Below, in pieces: positions 16,324-24,927 of a stretch of DNA of 33,443 nucleotides. Both the position numbers and the translations under genes were made by a program. The stretch is from Verrucomicrobiales bacterium (GTDB lineage Bacteria > Verrucomicrobiota > Verrucomicrobiia > Verrucomicrobiales > DEV007): contig JAHEDC010000006.1 in assembly GCA_024641425.1 (NCBI GenBank), positions 1,578 through 35,020 of the forward strand. Reading direction: 5' to 3'. The stretch's first letter is position 1. Each line of letters begins with the position of its first letter. Under the pieces are notes generated by a model. It ran no database searches. It was not told where the DNA came from and was given only the letters and a program-made list of their open reading frames with translations.

Positions 16324-16641
16324 ATGCAGACGATCACGAAGCGTGACCTTGTGGTAAAGATCAGTAACGAGACTGGAATGACCCAGCAGCAGGTATTCGA
16401 TGTCATCCAAAAGACGCTCGATACCGTCATCACCTCCCTCGCAACCGGCGACGAGGTGGTGCTGCGGAATTTCGGTTCCTTCCAGGTGCGGAAGACGAAA
16501 CAGAAAATCGGCCGGAACCCGAACCGCCCCGGCACCGACGTCGTCATCCCGCCGCGCGCCGTGGTGAAATTCAAGCCCGGCAAGGAGATGAAGGAGAAGG
16601 TCGCCAAGTTGCTTCCCGAACTTCGGGAAGGCGACGCATAG
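16324..16641 (+). CDS. HU/IHF-family DNA-binding protein
   Basis: This 105-residue protein matches the HU fold. An alpha-helical start (TKRDLVVKISNETGMTQQQV) is followed by GDEVVLRNFGSFQVRKTKQKIGRNPNRPGTDVVIPPRAVVKFKPGKEM, with the GRNP-type DNA-inserting arm tip and the closing FKPGKEMK helix. HU bends and compacts DNA as a dimer. The extra ~10 C-terminal residues (LLPELREGDA) are acidic and poorly conserved. There is no clear Shine-Dalgarno. A strong hairpin follows at 16674-16695. Whether it is HU or an IHF subunit cannot be told from one gene. Confidence 0.93.
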   Translation: MQTITKRDLVVKISNETGMTQQQVFDVIQKTLDTVITSLATGDEVVLRNFGSFQVRKTKQKIGRNPNRPGTDVVIPPRAVVKFKPGKEMKEKVAKLLPELREGDA

Positions 16642-16673
16642 CTCGCACCGAGGCGGTTTGACCTTCGATTTCC

Positions 16674-16695
16674 GGGGCTGCCCACTGGCAGCCCC
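16674..16695 (+). terminator. Strong hairpin after the HU gene
   Basis: GGGGCTGCC-CACT-GGCAGCCCC is a perfect 9-bp GC-rich stem with a 4-base loop, starting 32 bases after the HU stop. No T-run follows, so termination may be weak or factor-dependent, but it is the best terminator-like structure in the window. Confidence 0.55.
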
Positions 16696-16793
16696 CGAGC
16701 AAGGTGGCACCTGAAAAGGCAGCATTGACGTGTTTAATGCTTTCTTTGAAAAGCGGTCTTGGCAAAGCAACGCTCCCGCGTTAAAAACATGTG

Positions 16794-17576
16794 ATGAAAA
16801 CCCGTCGCTTCCCTGACCTGTCCTGTTTCTTTCTGCTCCTCGCCTCCGTAGGCGTTGCCCACGCGGACGTTGGGGTCGGCGCAATGCCCATCGAGGGAGC
16901 GGAGACGATCATCGACGGCTCGCGAGAAATGCTCGACGCGAAATGGATTTACTGGGAAGGCCCTGGCTTTAAGTCCGCGATGCCGATCAAATGGAAGATC
17001 GTGGAGGATCCGACCGAGGAAGGCAAAACGGTGGTCATGAGCGACGATCCGGTGGCGGCCGGCGGCAAGTACGGCTCGGCGGACATCGTGACGAAAAAGG
17101 AATACCGTGATTTCCGGCTCCACATCGAATTCCTCGTCATGAAGCCGGGCGGGAACAGCGGCGTTTACCTCCAGAATCGTTTCGAGATTCAGGTTCTCGA
17201 CGGCGACAAGACCAAGCACGGAATGGGGGCAGTCATCAACGAGACGGAATCGCCCTATGAGGCCTACACGGGAGTGGGCAAGTGGAACGCGTACGACATC
17301 ACTTTCCGTACGGCCCGCTTCAAGGACGGTAAAATGGTCGAAAAACCCCTGGTGTCGATGTATTTCAACGGCAAGAAGGTGCACCTCAACCAGACCATCA
17401 ACAAGGTATGGGGTGGTCCAAACTCGGGTCTCGATGGTGGAAACGACGACGGCAATGGCATCACCGATCGCCCGGGTGGCCTTAAGCTTCAGTGCGAGGG
17501 ACACGATGTGCGTTACCGGAATACCTGGATCAAGGAACTGAATCTCGAGAAGCCGGACACCGATTTCACCGAATAG
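16794..17576 (+). CDS. Secreted DUF1080 protein (3-keto-disaccharide hydrolase family)
   Basis: This 260-residue protein has a signal peptide (residues ~1-25, ending near AHA). It then has the concanavalin-like beta-sandwich of DUF1080: DIVTKKEYRDFRLHIEFLVMKPGGNSGVYLQNRFEIQVLDG, followed by WNAYDITFRTARF and KVHLNQTINKV. Members are annotated as 3-keto-disaccharide hydrolases, but most are uncharacterised and some may only bind sugar. ATG 16794 is chosen; the GTG immediately before it at 16791 would add one residue. It is preceded by a 150-base gap with the HU hairpin and is convergent with the PAS sensor at 17607. Confidence 0.88.
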   Translation: MKTRRFPDLSCFFLLLASVGVAHADVGVGAMPIEGAETIIDGSREMLDAKWIYWEGPGFKSAMPIKWKIVEDPTEEGKTVVMSDDPVAAGGKYGSADIVTKKEYRDFRLHIEFLVMKPGGNSGVYLQNRFEIQVLDGDKTKHGMGAVINETESPYEAYTGVGKWNAYDITFRTARFKDGKMVEKPLVSMYFNGKKVHLNQTINKVWGGPNSGLDGGNDDGNGITDRPGGLKLQCEGHDVRYRNTWIKELNLEKPDTDFTE

Positions 17577-17606
17577 GAGGCCATAGAGCTCCCCGTCGGC
17601 CTCTGC

Positions 17607-19001
17607 CTAGGAAGGCTGGGGAGCAGGATCGGTACCGCCGCCTGAGGTGGGAGTCTTGTCCACGGTTTCGTCCCGACGATCCCAGCGAGCGATGTATTCG
17701 ATGGCAATCTGTTCCCCGGTGGTATCGCGGAGGATCTGAATGTTGCAGTGGCAGGAACAGAGCGAGCCATCCGCCCGGGCGAACTCCAGCGGATAATCGC
17801 GCAACACGCCCCCCGCGTTGAGCTGCTCCATCACGCGGTCGCGCTCTCCAGGCTGCTCGAAGAAAGTCGCGATATTGAGCCGCTCGATAAAGCGGCGGGA
17901 GCCGAGTTGGAGCATCCGGACGGCCTCCTCGTTCACGAGCTGAATCTCCCCACCCGGCCGCGTGAGGAAGTAGGCGTCCTGCATGGTCTCAAAGAGGTTG
18001 CGAAAGGTCGACTCACTTTTCCGGAGCGAGTTCTCCGCCTCCCGCCGCAGCGCCAATTCTTTCGCGAGGCGTCGATTCCAGACAAGGATGACCCCGATGA
18101 TCGAGAGGGCGAAGAGCAGGGCGATCAAGCCGATCTTCCAGACTCGGCTCCAAACGGCGGCTCGCGAGAAGTCGACGAGAATCCACTTGTCATAAATGCG
18201 GAGCCTGTCCTCCTCGGTGATGGTCTTCAGGGCCTTGTTCAGGACGGACTGCAATTCGGGCGCATCCTCGCGCACGGCGAAATGCAGGTCGAACCGCTCG
18301 TTCGTAAGCCCTGCGATCTTGAGGTTCGCGAGACCGTTCGTTTTGATGAGGTGGGCGGCGACGCCGAGGTTCTCAATCGTGGCATCCGCCTTGCCTCCGG
18401 CTACCATGCGCATGGCGTCCAGCGAGGTTTTGGTCGGGACGAGCGGAATTTCCGGATAATTCTGTTTGAGAAAAAGCGTCGGCGCATAGTCGGCCGGCCC
18501 CGCCACGACGAGCGATTCCTTCTGCATTTGGGCGAGGCTGGTGAAGAAAGGCCCATCCTGGCGTACGATCACAGCGGCCGGGAGGGAGACATAGGGCTCG
18601 GTGTAGAGCGCGCTGAGGTTTCGTCCCTTGATCGGGGCGACGCCCGGGGCAAGATCGATTTCCCCTCTTTTCAGCATCTCCATGGTTTCCTGCCAATCTC
18701 CACTCGGGATATATTCCAACCTCACGCCCAGGCGCCCGAAGACGAGAGCAAGAAAATCAGCATCCACGCCTTCGATGCCCCCTTCACCGCTGAAGGAGAA
18801 AGGAGGCCAAGCCGGATCGGCGCTAAAGCGAAGAACTTGATGGCGATCCAGCCAGGCGTGCTCTTCCGGGGTGAAAGTCAGGTCACCGGAGCGTTGCAAC
18901 GCCTGCCCCTGCGAAAACGCGGAACTCAGTTGCAGGAAGATTGCAACGAACTGGATGCCCCAGTGGCAACCCGCGCGCAAATAACACGAAATACCCGCCA
19001 T
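17607..19001 (-). CDS. Periplasmic-binding, transmembrane and PAS sensor lacking an output domain
   Basis: After an N-terminal signal, residues ~50-275 form a bacterial solute-binding (family 3) domain. It has the usual LRFSADPAWPPFSF start and GEIDLAPGVAPIKGR, YVSLPAAVIVRQDG and GGKADATIENLGVA segments. A membrane helix follows at ~289-308, then a short coiled region and a PAS domain at ~330-445 (STFRNLFETMQDAYFLTRPG). BvgS-type kinases share this front half, but here the protein ends ~20 residues after the PAS with no histidine kinase, GGDEF or methyl-accepting part. No frameshift is evident and the next gene is convergent 30 bases away, so the end looks genuine. It may pass a signal through a partner protein. 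The C-terminus is a short acidic tail. Confidence 0.85.
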   Translation of the reverse strand: MAGISCYLRAGCHWGIQFVAIFLQLSSAFSQGQALQRSGDLTFTPEEHAWLDRHQVLRFSADPAWPPFSFSGEGGIEGVDADFLALVFGRLGVRLEYIPSGDWQETMEMLKRGEIDLAPGVAPIKGRNLSALYTEPYVSLPAAVIVRQDGPFFTSLAQMQKESLVVAGPADYAPTLFLKQNYPEIPLVPTKTSLDAMRMVAGGKADATIENLGVAAHLIKTNGLANLKIAGLTNERFDLHFAVREDAPELQSVLNKALKTITEEDRLRIYDKWILVDFSRAAVWSRVWKIGLIALLFALSIIGVILVWNRRLAKELALRREAENSLRKSESTFRNLFETMQDAYFLTRPGGEIQLVNEEAVRMLQLGSRRFIERLNIATFFEQPGERDRVMEQLNAGGVLRDYPLEFARADGSLCSCHCNIQILRDTTGEQIAIEYIARWDRRDETVDKTPTSGGGTDPAPQPS

Positions 19002-19066
19002 AACGTGGGATCATAGACGAATCCCCTTGCGACGGGCAAGCAACAATGCGTTTCTTTGGAACGCCT

Positions 19067-20233
19067 CTATTCCGGCGTGCCATCGGCATTCGCCCCGAGG
19101 ATGGCGTCCCGGGCCGACTTCGCTTCCGCAGCGAGGGATTCAAGCGCGGTGGCACAGTCGACGAACGTCTTGCGATTCGGATCGCCCTCGCCTGCAGCCA
19201 CTGCGAGGTCAAAGGGGCCCTGAAGGGCCCGGGCCGCAAGGATCACCTTGTTCACGGCCTCACGGAGGGCGGCCCCCTGTTTCGCATCCCGGGCTTCGAC
19301 GACGGCAATGAGGCCGGTTCCCTGCACCCGCATCCCGGAATCACGGTCTGTGCCGAGATAAGCGCCCGCCATGATATTGGCGATGCCCGCCGCCGGATGA
19401 AGGACGTCGAGTTGGGTCAGATTGCTGAAGGGCGATTCCGCGACGGCGCCGTCCCCCGATTCGAGGGGCTTTCCAAGGCGCTTTCCAGCCAACTCCACTC
19501 CGGCCAGGGTGGCCACCGAATCCAGAACCCGCCCTTGCACGGTGTCCGCGGGGAGCTTTAGGAACGACGCGCGATAGCCTGCCGTGGTCTCGGGATTCCA
19601 CTCCGCCGCGAGGGCGTCGAGCTGGGACGATAGGATCTCAGCGCAGGCGACGACATAATCCGCCCGGCGCGCGCCCATCGGACTATCCGCGAGGAAGTCC
19701 GTGAACGGCCGTCTGCCCGCGCCGTTCGCGTTCCCCCGCGGCCCCCAGAGGAGAAACTCCAGGGCGTGGAATCCCGTGGCCACGTTTCCGGCCCCGCCCT
19801 TTCCGTTCAACGAGGCGAGCAGCGTCGCGTCAATCACGGGATAGGAAGCGGTATCGACAAGAATCGAAGCCTTCGCGCCATCGATGAAATCAGGATTCAC
19901 CGCGCCGTTGATCGCGGACACGGCCGGTTTTTCCCCGCTGTCGATAGGACCATCCGCGAAGCCGAAGACTTCCGCCTGGAGGAATGGGGCGCGGGCCTCG
20001 ACCCATGCCAGCCGGATGTAGGCGAGGGAAAGGGCGTTCGGTTCACGCTTCAAGGTCGCCGCCGCTTCCTTGAGCTGGGCGGCGGCGGCAGCGGCATCGG
20101 AGTATGTCTGAAAAGCGATGTCCACGTAGGTGCGGGCAAAATTGGCCGCCGTCACGGACTCGGCGCCCGGTGTGGGAAGGGTAAAAGCAAAAAAGCCGAG
20201 GGCGGCGGCAAGCGGGGAAAATCGAGTCTTCAT
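19067..20233 (-). CDS. Imelysin family protein (peptidase M75 / IrpA-like)
   Basis: This 388-residue secreted protein (signal peptide ending near PGAES, residue ~25) has imelysin signatures: RAPFLQAEVFGFADGPID, then G154-F-H-A-L-E159 in GFHALEFLLWG, the GxHxxE motif of the fold. Members are thought to act in iron uptake or sensing on the cell surface, and some may bind haem; peptidase activity is not established. It starts at ATG 20233. The usual partners (irpB-like, DUF1111 or TonB receptor genes) are not adjacent. The 56-base gap before the uracil glycosylase is divergent. I see no clear Fur box in it. Confidence 0.9.
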   Translation of the reverse strand: MKTRFSPLAAALGFFAFTLPTPGAESVTAANFARTYVDIAFQTYSDAAAAAAQLKEAAATLKREPNALSLAYIRLAWVEARAPFLQAEVFGFADGPIDSGEKPAVSAINGAVNPDFIDGAKASILVDTASYPVIDATLLASLNGKGGAGNVATGFHALEFLLWGPRGNANGAGRRPFTDFLADSPMGARRADYVVACAEILSSQLDALAAEWNPETTAGYRASFLKLPADTVQGRVLDSVATLAGVELAGKRLGKPLESGDGAVAESPFSNLTQLDVLHPAAGIANIMAGAYLGTDRDSGMRVQGTGLIAVVEARDAKQGAALREAVNKVILAARALQGPFDLAVAAGEGDPNRKTFVDCATALESLAAEAKSARDAILGANADGTPE

Positions 20234-20289
20234 GGCCGCAATCTATCTTCGCATTGCAACGGGGCGGCAAATGATTTCTGCTTCACGGC

Positions 20290-20910
20290 ATGAGGAGCAG
20301 CCCAGAGTTGGAAAAACATGTCGCAGCGCTCCGCGCATGCACGCTCTGTCCGCGCATGCACGGTCCGCCCGTCAGCGGGGGGGCAGTCGTATCGCGCGTG
20401 ATGCTCGTCGGCCAGGCCCCCGGCGACAAGGAACCGTTCCTCCAGCGACCCTTCGCGTGGACGGCGGGAAAGACCCTCTTCCGGTGGTTCGCCGAGCACA
20501 CGGGCGTCAGCGAGGACGGTTTCCGCGAGCGCGTCTACATCGCCGCCGTCTGCCGCTGCTTTCCGGGCAAGAACCCGCGTGGAGGCGACCGGGTGCCCGA
20601 TCCCGAGGAAATCGGACGCTGTTCGGTCTGGTTGGAGGCGGAAATACGTTTGCTTGATCCCCAACTCATCATCCCGGTAGGAAAGCTTGCCATCACCCGC
20701 TTTTTGTCCTTTTCGAAGCTCACGGAGGTCATCGGTGACCGTTTCCGGATCGAAGTCGGCGGCGCGAGGCGCGACGTCATTCCCCTTCCCCACCCGAGCG
20801 GGGCCAGCACCTGGCATCGTGGCGAACCCGGACGCTCGCTTACGGCGCGCGCGCTGGAACAAATCCGCTCCCATCCCGCTTTCAAGCGTATCGTGGATCC
20901 ATGCGCGTGA
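20290..20910 (+). CDS. Uracil-DNA glycosylase family protein, iron-sulfur type
   Basis: This 206-residue protein belongs to the COG1573 uracil-DNA glycosylase group. Motif A is VGQAPGDKEPF (family 4 has GEAPG), followed by PFAWTAGKTLFRW. Motif B is PLPHPSGAS. Cys17 and Cys20 (CTLC), Cys88 or Cys90, and Cys111 are placed to bind a 4Fe-4S cluster as in family 4. It probably removes uracil from DNA; the residue changes in motif A mean specificity could differ. It is not UdgX, as the KRRIH motif is absent. The stop overlaps the start of the DUF1080-like lipoprotein by 10 bases, an odd coupling of DNA repair with an envelope protein. Confidence 0.85.
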   Translation: MRSSPELEKHVAALRACTLCPRMHGPPVSGGAVVSRVMLVGQAPGDKEPFLQRPFAWTAGKTLFRWFAEHTGVSEDGFRERVYIAAVCRCFPGKNPRGGDRVPDPEEIGRCSVWLEAEIRLLDPQLIIPVGKLAITRFLSFSKLTEVIGDRFRIEVGGARRDVIPLPHPSGASTWHRGEPGRSLTARALEQIRSHPAFKRIVDPCA

Positions 20911-21563
20911 TCCCCATCCTCGGTGCCCTTTTCCTCGCCTGCGGCTGCGGGGAGGAGGGAAAGTCGCCCGCTGCCCCTGCGCCGAAACCGGAGGCCCAGG
21001 TCATCGAGCTTTTCCAAGCGGATACCCTGGAGGGCTGGAAACCCCTCGACGACCTCATCGGCGGCGGAGGTCCGGTCTCGATGGAGGATGGCGTCCTCAC
21101 CCTCGGCGAGGGTAATCCCATGAACGGCATCGTCGTCGATTCGGCGGGCTTCGAGATCCCGGAATCCGCCTATGAGATCGAAGTCGAGGCGATGCGCGCC
21201 GACGGGCGGGAGATCTTCTGCGGCCTCACGTTCCCTGTCCCCGGTCGCGATGCCTGCGTGACCTTCATCGCCGGCGGCTGGGGCGGCGGTACGACCGGGA
21301 TCTCCAGCCTCGACGGCCACGATGCCTTCAGGAACGAGACGATGAGCGTTCAGCGCTATGAGAACGGAAAGTGGTATACCATCCGCATCCGCGCCGAGCC
21401 CGATTACCTCCAGGTCTGGATCGACGGGCGCTCCGTCGTCGCGGTCAATATCGGGAACCGTCAGATTGGGATGCGCTCGGGCGAAGTCGAGGAATGCCAG
21501 CCCCTCGGATTCATCACCTGGAACACAACGGCCAAATTGCGGAATCTCCGGCTCCGCCGTTGA
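20901..21563 (+). CDS. DUF1080-like putative lipoprotein
   Basis: This 220-residue protein has a short hydrophobic start (MRVIPILGALFLACGCG) with candidate lipid-anchored cysteines at 14 and 16; neither is an ideal lipobox. The mature part begins with a proline- and alanine-rich linker. It then has a concanavalin-like fold with ELFQADTLEGWKPLDD at its start and KWYTIRIRAEPDYLQVWIDGRSVVAVNI near its end, as in DUF1080. It has no confident catalytic residues and may bind carbohydrate. It overlaps the uracil-DNA glycosylase by 10 bases, so translation is probably coupled. It is the second DUF1080-type protein in the window, after the one at 16794. Confidence 0.82.
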   Translation: MRVIPILGALFLACGCGEEGKSPAAPAPKPEAQVIELFQADTLEGWKPLDDLIGGGGPVSMEDGVLTLGEGNPMNGIVVDSAGFEIPESAYEIEVEAMRADGREIFCGLTFPVPGRDACVTFIAGGWGGGTTGISSLDGHDAFRNETMSVQRYENGKWYTIRIRAEPDYLQVWIDGRSVVAVNIGNRQIGMRSGEVEECQPLGFITWNTTAKLRNLRLRR

Positions 21564-21614
21564 AAACCGAAACTTCCTTGAACAACCCGGGCCAATTAAC
21601 CGTCTAAGTCGAAC

Positions 21615-22166
21615 ATGAAAGCCACCTTCGCCCTGCTGTTCGCCTCGCTCACCCTTCCCGCTCTTTCCTTCTCGCAGGAACCCGCGCCCCGTCGGCGTCC
21701 GGTTCTCCCGCAGACAAAGCCGCTCCAGGCCCCTCAAGTTCCACCCGTGCCTCGGCAGCCCCAACCGGAAACCGCCGCGTCGATTCCTGCGGAGAACATC
21801 ACCCTTTCGCTCAGTGGGGCGCTTGGCGAGGGCCTTCCGATCGATGTCTCGCTCACCGGGTGCGGCCGGGAATTCCGCTGCGAGATCACGATGGGCTCGG
21901 TCACGATTGGGGAAGATGAAATCCCGGTCATCGGCAGCCTCAGTTTCACGGTCACCGTGCAGGACGGCGACCGAATCGTCCAATACAGCGTCGGCTACCG
22001 GATCCCGACGCCCACGGCCACCAACCGGGGCCCGCAGGTCATAAACACGAGCATCAGCTACCAGGAAATGGTCGTCACCGGCGAGGCCCGGTGCGTCCTC
22101 GACAAGGACGTCCAGATCTTCAAGAACGGCGAGACGGCGCTCACGTTGAAAATCACCAAGCCCTGA
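21615..22166 (+). CDS. Small secreted protein of unknown function
   Basis: This 183-residue protein has a signal peptide (MKATFALLFASLTLPALSFS, cleavage near residue 20), then a proline- and glutamine-rich linker (residues ~22-55). A beta-rich domain follows (ENITLSLSGALGEGLPIDVSLTG ... IPVIGSLSFTVTV ... ETALTLKITK). Two cysteine pairs (C85 and C91 region, then Cys164) could form a disulfide. It ends 9 bases from the convergent gene at 22176. I do not recognise the family. It starts at ATG 21615, 51 bases after the lipoprotein, so co-transcription with the UDG/lipoprotein pair is possible. Confidence 0.7.
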   Translation: MKATFALLFASLTLPALSFSQEPAPRRRPVLPQTKPLQAPQVPPVPRQPQPETAASIPAENITLSLSGALGEGLPIDVSLTGCGREFRCEITMGSVTIGEDEIPVIGSLSFTVTVQDGDRIVQYSVGYRIPTPTATNRGPQVINTSISYQEMVVTGEARCVLDKDVQIFKNGETALTLKITKP

Positions 22167-22175
22167 GGCGGCGTG

Positions 22176-22937
22176 TCAGTTTCTGGAGGATCTTGCATCC
22201 TCGACCACGCAGCGGATCGTCGCCTCGACCTCCTTGTCCCCGAGCATGACCTTGATCGGATAGGTCACACCGGAGCGGCCCTTGAGGACGAGCGGTGTCC
22301 GCGTGATGCTCGTGCTCGCCATCAGGGACTTGTTCTCGGTCAGGATGACTTCGACTTCCTTCCCGAAAGCGCTCCGGGCCTTCGTCACGATGGAGCCGGT
22401 GCCCTCGCCGTAGCCGGCGACCGCGGGCCTCGCGTCATGGTAGCGGATCTCCGCTTCCAGAATGACGAGCCCGTCCGCTGAAATCTTCGGTGTTCCCTCG
22501 ATCTCCCAGCCGATGTCATCGAGCTCGAAGGCGCTCGGATTCACTGGAGTAACGGGAAACGAGGACGTCGGCTGGGTGGTGAAAAGGACCGGTTTGTCGT
22601 TCCGGGGGACTTCCGCGCCGCTGACGAGCATCGATCCGTCCTCGCGGTAGGTGATCGCGGGGTTCCCGAGGATCTCCGGAGGCAAGAATTCGATGGGAGC
22701 AATGAACTCACCGAAGCTGGAGGCCGTGAAGGTTTTCCCAGGCGTGGCAAAGAGCGCGATGTCGGCACCGGCTTTCGGCTTCGATGCTTCCTTCCGGGAG
22801 AGTAACGTGCGCCTCCCCTCGGCTTCGCCGCTTGCAGCCGCTTCGATCCGTAACTCGATGCGGATGCGTCGCTCGCCTCCAAATACCGATGAAAGGGAAG
22901 CCAGGGTGAGCGCGAGGAGCAAAATCGGCGTTTTCAT
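22176..22937 (-). CDS. Secreted protein of unknown function
   Basis: The start at ATG 22937 gives a signal peptide (MKTPILLLALTLASLSSVFG) and a 253-residue protein; the frame is open upstream to 23063 but that part has no signal character. The mature part is beta-rich with an early basic stretch (GERRIRIELRIEAAASGEAEGRR). Its later segments look like secretin or pilus-associated sequence (GWEIEGTPKISADGLVILEAEI, then LVLKGRSGVTYPIKVMLGDKEV). I cannot assign a function. It is convergent with the small secreted gene at 21615 and divergent from the SLC13-type transporter, with 167 bases between. Confidence 0.72.
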   Translation of the reverse strand: MKTPILLLALTLASLSSVFGGERRIRIELRIEAAASGEAEGRRTLLSRKEASKPKAGADIALFATPGKTFTASSFGEFIAPIEFLPPEILGNPAITYREDGSMLVSGAEVPRNDKPVLFTTQPTSSFPVTPVNPSAFELDDIGWEIEGTPKISADGLVILEAEIRYHDARPAVAGYGEGTGSIVTKARSAFGKEVEVILTENKSLMASTSITRTPLVLKGRSGVTYPIKVMLGDKEVEATIRCVVEDARSSRN

Positions 22938-23104
22938 GGTGCGAGCATGGCAGGGTTCGCATCCGGCTCGAAGACAAAACCCGTCCCGCGCCCTGTTCGC
23001 GTTCCGTTTCTTGACAATGGGTCGCCAAGGCCGTCCTTTCCGCCGCCGTGTCATCGCGGGCACCTTGCCTTCAGCGGCCCTTTTCTTCTACCCTAGCCAC
23101 CACC

Positions 23105-24919
23105 ATGACCTTCGAAATCGGGATCGTTCTCGCGCTTCTCGTCGCGGCGGTGGTGCTGTTCGCGACGGAGAAGCTGCAGCCGGATGTCATCACCCTGCTG
23201 CTGCTCTCGCTTCTCATCGCGACGCGCATTCTCACCCCGTCGGAGGCCTTTTCGGGATTCAGCAGCGAAATCGTCGTCATTTTGGGTTCGGTCTTTGTCC
23301 TTGGCGGGGCCTTGCAGAAGGCGGGTGTGCTCGAGTTCCTCGTCGGCCGTGTCGTAAAATGGGCCGCCGGTGGGCCGAGGCGTCTCGTGGCCTTCCTCAT
23401 GCTCTCTTCCGGCGCGGCCTCGGGCTTCATGAACAACACGACGGTGGCCGCGATGTTCGTCGCGCCGGTCACCGCGCTGGCGAGACAGTCAGGAATCAGC
23501 GCCTCGAAGCTTCTCATGCCCATGGCCTTCGCCGTCATCCTCGGCGGCACCTGCACCCTGATCGGCACCTCGACGAATATGGCCGTGAGCGGCTACCTCG
23601 CAAAATCCGGCCTCGAACCACTCCACATGTTCGAACTGGCTCCGATCGGTGCCATCCTCCTTCTCGCGGGCGTCCTCTTCATGGTGCTCCTCGGCGGGCG
23701 CCTGCTGCCCGGCCATCCCGATGATTCGGTAACCGACGCGGCGAAACTCCGCCAGTACCTCGCCGAAGTCATGGTGCTCGGAAACTCCCCGCTGGCCGGC
23801 GCACGGGTCGCCGATTCCCAACTGGCCCGCGCCGGCTTCCGGATCGTGCAGGTCAGCCGCGACGGCACCGTGCTTGTTCCCGACGCGGGCACCGTGATCG
23901 CCAGCGGGGACAGCCTGGTTGTGGAAGGCGACGTGGAAGCTCTCCGGCGGATCGAGTTGATCGAGGGCCTGGTCTTTCAAGGCAAACTCGATCCGGACGA
24001 GGTCGAAGCCCGCGCGGAAACGGCGGACGCGGGCATCGCCGACGCGGTGATTCTTCCCCGTTCGGAATTGGCCGGGAGCACCCTCGAAGCCGTCGATTTC
24101 CGGCAACGTTACGGCCTCACCGTCCTCGCGATCAATCGCGCCGGACAACCGGTCTTCGAGAACCTCGCCGAGGTCACCCTGCGCGAAGGCGATGTTCTCC
24201 TGCTCCACGGCGACCTCGCGCGCATCGAGTCTCTGCAGCAGACCAGTTCCCGTCTCCAGGCTCTCGGCGGATCGGTCGAGGCCCGCGAACCGGACGCTAC
24301 CGGGAAAGGAGGCTCGACGGCGGAAATCTTCGACAAACGTCGCATCCTCGCCCCCGCGCTCTTCGTGGCCGCGCTTCTCGCCGGTGCCTTCGGCTGGGTG
24401 CCGCCGGCCGGCGCCTTTCTCATCGGGGCCGTACTCGTCATTGTTTTCGGTTGCCTGAACGCCGAGGAGGCCCGCGCCTGTATCGAGTGGCGGATGCTCA
24501 TCCTCGTCGGCGGGATGACCGCCTTCGGACTTGCCATGGATCGCACCGGTGCCGCGGCATTGGTCGCGCAATGGGTCGTGGCCGCCCTCTCCCCCTTCGG
24601 CGTTCTCGCCGTACTCGGCGGCTTTTTCCTCCTCACCGTCGCCCTCACCCAACCGATGTCGAATGCCGCCGCCGCCCTCGTTGTCGTTCCCGTCGCCATC
24701 AAAGCCGCCCACGAAATGGGAGCAAACGAGCGCAGCTTCGCCATCGCCGTCATGCTCGCCGCCTCGATCTCCTTCATCGCCCCGCTCGAGCCTGCCTGCG
24801 CCCTCGTCTACGGCCCGGGCAAGTACCGCTTCCGCGACTTCATTCGCGTCGGCGGCCTCCTCACCCTCCTCCTCGCCCTCATCGTCCTTACCCTGCTCCC
24901 GGTGTTCTGGAAGCTCTAG
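23105..24919 (+). CDS. SLC13-type transporter with TrkA-C domains
   Basis: This 604-residue inner-membrane protein belongs to the divalent anion:sodium symporter/ion transporter group. The N-terminal helices include GFMNNTTVAAMFVAPV and GGTCTLIGTSTNMAVSGYL, the SNT signature used in sodium and anion binding. Residues ~220-400 form a soluble loop with two RCK/TrkA-C-type domains (GARVADSQLARAGFRIVQVSRDG and GSTLEAVDFRQRYGLTVLAINRAG). The second membrane half has a matching QPMSNAAAALVVVPVA motif. Members move sulfate, phosphate-like or dicarboxylate anions; the substrate here is unknown. ATG 23105 is preferred over GTG 23048. A perfect TTGACA at 23011-23016 lacks a good -10. Confidence 0.9.
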   Translation: MTFEIGIVLALLVAAVVLFATEKLQPDVITLLLLSLLIATRILTPSEAFSGFSSEIVVILGSVFVLGGALQKAGVLEFLVGRVVKWAAGGPRRLVAFLMLSSGAASGFMNNTTVAAMFVAPVTALARQSGISASKLLMPMAFAVILGGTCTLIGTSTNMAVSGYLAKSGLEPLHMFELAPIGAILLLAGVLFMVLLGGRLLPGHPDDSVTDAAKLRQYLAEVMVLGNSPLAGARVADSQLARAGFRIVQVSRDGTVLVPDAGTVIASGDSLVVEGDVEALRRIELIEGLVFQGKLDPDEVEARAETADAGIADAVILPRSELAGSTLEAVDFRQRYGLTVLAINRAGQPVFENLAEVTLREGDVLLLHGDLARIESLQQTSSRLQALGGSVEAREPDATGKGGSTAEIFDKRRILAPALFVAALLAGAFGWVPPAGAFLIGAVLVIVFGCLNAEEARACIEWRMLILVGGMTAFGLAMDRTGAAALVAQWVVAALSPFGVLAVLGGFFLLTVALTQPMSNAAAALVVVPVAIKAAHEMGANERSFAIAVMLAASISFIAPLEPACALVYGPGKYRFRDFIRVGGLLTLLLALIVLTLLPVFWKL

Positions 24920-24927
24920 GGTCGCGC

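Noticed and set aside
20234-20289. Fur-box-like site before the imelysin gene
   Set aside because: The gap has no recognisable GATAATGAT-type inverted repeat.
23011-23016. Perfect TTGACA upstream of the SLC13-type gene
   Set aside because: There is no acceptable -10 at 16-18 bases; TCCTTT is at that place.
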